Assembly: GCF_000276685.1 (NCBI RefSeq) | Contig: NC_018108.1 | Location: 372,001-436,000, forward strand | Direction: 5' to 3' | DNA: 64,000 bases | Source of the DNA: Taylorella equigenitalis ATCC 35865 | Lineage (GTDB): Bacteria > Pseudomonadota > Gammaproteobacteria > Burkholderiales > Burkholderiaceae_B | Shown: positions 62,813 to 64,000 of the stretch, one piece after another | Layout: every line of letters starts with the position of its first letter | How positions within the stretch are numbered: position 1 is the stretch's first letter | Position numbers and translations under genes: made by a program | The notes under the pieces: generated by a model | Databases searched by the model: none | The model's input: only the letters and a program-made list of their open reading frames with translations | Told to the model about the DNA's origin: nothing

Positions 62813-64000
62813 TGAGTCATAACAGATATTATGATCAAGAGGGGCTATGGAAAAGGGACCTGACTTCTCAAGAAATTGAAAGAATTGAAATTGTTAAAAA
62901 ATTTATTCCTAGCGATGTCAAGACAATTTTAGATGCTGGTTGTGGTAATGGAGCTATTTCTAATTATTTGAATGGCTATGATATTACGGGAATGGACAGA
63001 AGTCCAGAGGCATTGAAATATGTCACTAACAAAACCGTAGAAGGTAGTTTAGACAGCATTCCATTTGAAGATAATGCTTTTGATTTAATTATATGTGCTG
63101 ATGTTTTAGAGCATTTGTCAGAAGAAGTTTTTGAAAAAACCATAAAGGAATTTAAAAGAGTTTCCAAAAAGTATATTCTTATCATTTCTCCAAATGCGGA
63201 AGATTTAACAGCGAACCAATCTAAATGTTATTCGTGTGACACTGTATTTCACATGAATTGGCATATTAGATCCTTAAATCTAAGAGACACAATTTCAAAT
63301 TTTAGGGATGATTTTGCCCCAATTTACTTTAGCTTCTTCGGAGAAAAATGGTCATCTGAACCTGAGTTGAAATATAAACAAGCTAGGACATCTGGTCGTG
63401 GGTATAAACATTGGGAGAATGCTGTTTGTCCACTTTGTGGTACTTCTCAATTTTCACTCATTGAGGATAACAAGGATATCGACGAAGAAACAAACCCTTA
63501 CTTAAATGGCTTTTATAACCTTTCAACAGAGTTCATTTTATTGTTATCAACCATAGAACATAAAAAAACTTTGTGTGATTTTGACTCTTTGGAAGACAGG
63601 GCAATATTGACTAAAAATAACTATGAAGATATTTATTATGTTAATCGTCAATGTATCTTAACTGAGAAAAATATATTTTTAAAAAATAATACCGAACACT
63701 ATCCTCAGTTCTCTTATATTCTTAATAACAGCGATAGTGCCGAAAAAAATCGTTTAGTCTTTTGTCTTCCTTATAAAACAAATTTAAGAAAATTATATAT
63801 AAATTATTTAGATAACATTGAGGCTGAGTTATCAATTAATGTGTATGATCTTAAGAATAGCTTTATAAATATTGGTTCTATAAGTCTTAGCAATTCTCTA
63901 AATTTAGGAACTGCTTCTTTTGAGTTGCCTGAGGTTACACCTCCAAATGAAGGTTATTTATTTGAAGTTATTAGTAGCTCGGAATCTATAAATTTTAAGA
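62812..64000 (+). CDS. SAM-dependent methyltransferase with C-terminal extension, 3' end outside window
   Basis: The ATG overlaps the wzt stop by one base (TAATG). The frame stays open to the window edge, at least 396 residues. Motif I TILDAGCGNGAIS (38-50), CADVLEHLSEE near 97-107 and the usual class I layout mark an N-terminal methyltransferase. A CPLCG segment near 205 may be half a metal site. The remaining residues form an unrecognised beta-rich region. A methyltransferase beside wzm-wzt often caps the chain end, which Wzt then reads. That role is inferred from position. The gene is incomplete here. Confidence 0.85.
   Translation, partial: MSHNRYYDQEGLWKRDLTSQEIERIEIVKKFIPSDVKTILDAGCGNGAISNYLNGYDITGMDRSPEALKYVTNKTVEGSLDSIPFEDNAFDLIICADVLEHLSEEVFEKTIKEFKRVSKKYILIISPNAEDLTANQSKCYSCDTVFHMNWHIRSLNLRDTISNFRDDFAPIYFSFFGEKWSSEPELKYKQARTSGRGYKHWENAVCPLCGTSQFSLIEDNKDIDEETNPYLNGFYNLSTEFILLLSTIEHKKTLCDFDSLEDRAILTKNNYEDIYYVNRQCILTEKNIFLKNNTEHYPQFSYILNNSDSAEKNRLVFCLPYKTNLRKLYINYLDNIEAELSINVYDLKNSFINIGSISLSNSLNLGTASFELPEVTPPNEGYLFEVISSSESINFK

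Overview
The window is AT-rich bacterial DNA, most likely from a Taylorella species (Betaproteobacteria, Alcaligenaceae). This is inferred from the rRNA operon, which has beta-proteobacterial 16S/23S/5S signatures and a 23S intervening sequence. It also fits the Bordetella-like wlb gene set, the tol-pal order and the several large trimeric autotransporters in an otherwise compact low-GC genome. Species assignment is an inference, not a database result.

Layout. 1-8.5 kb: two tandem trimeric autotransporter adhesin (TAA) genes, the first cut by the window edge. They share an almost identical 1.16 kb 3' block that carries a poly-G tract. The tract is G10 in the first gene (reading frame intact) and G9 in the second (frame broken before the membrane anchor), which is the signature of phase variation. 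8.6-14.4 kb: housekeeping genes pth, a CPBP protease, ychF, then fdx-coaD-rsmD on the minus strand, and ftsY. 14.4-16.7 kb: a CYTH-CHAD protein and a MarR regulator. 16.7-21.5 kb: a riboflavin and associated cluster (ribBX, ribH with an extreme acidic tail, nusB, thiL, pgpA, pncC). 21.4-25 kb: pyrF, dgkA, groESL with a perfect CIRCE operator, and an orphan amino-acid binding protein. 26.1-26.9 kb: a secreted Met/Asp-rich leader and a PCu(A)C copper-chaperone domain separated by one frameshift at an A9 run. 27-34.7 kb: minus-strand proS-ybgC-tolQRAB-pal-cpoB plus a hydrolase, the Tol-Pal envelope system. 34.8-39.2 kb: rppH, mnmE, a zapB-like coiled coil, zapA, a SIMPL protein and lgt. 39.3-44.6 kb: putA and putP for proline use. 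44.7-46.5 kb: a Fur-box-controlled methyltransferase and two unknown genes. 46.6-52.8 kb: a complete rrn operon (16S, tRNA-Ile, tRNA-Ala, 23S with an insertion in helix 45, 5S, terminator). 52.9-54.8 kb: a third TAA made almost entirely of YadA head repeats. 54.9-56.3 kb: an NSS-family sodium symporter. 56.4-64 kb: a surface-polysaccharide operon (wlbA, wlbB, glycosyltransferase, wlbC, wzm, wzt, methyltransferase) running off the right edge.

Themes. Much of the window concerns the cell surface: adhesins, Tol-Pal, lgt, and O-antigen-type sugar synthesis and ABC export. Several genes carry low-complexity or homopolymer tracts that could switch or tune expression (poly-G in adhesins, poly-A in the PCuAC gene, an acidic trinucleotide tail in ribH). 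A 9-mer, GTGGCAATG, recurs on both strands far more often than base composition predicts and may be a genome-wide signal such as an uptake or recombination sequence. Residue positions, counts and boundaries are hand-read and approximate.
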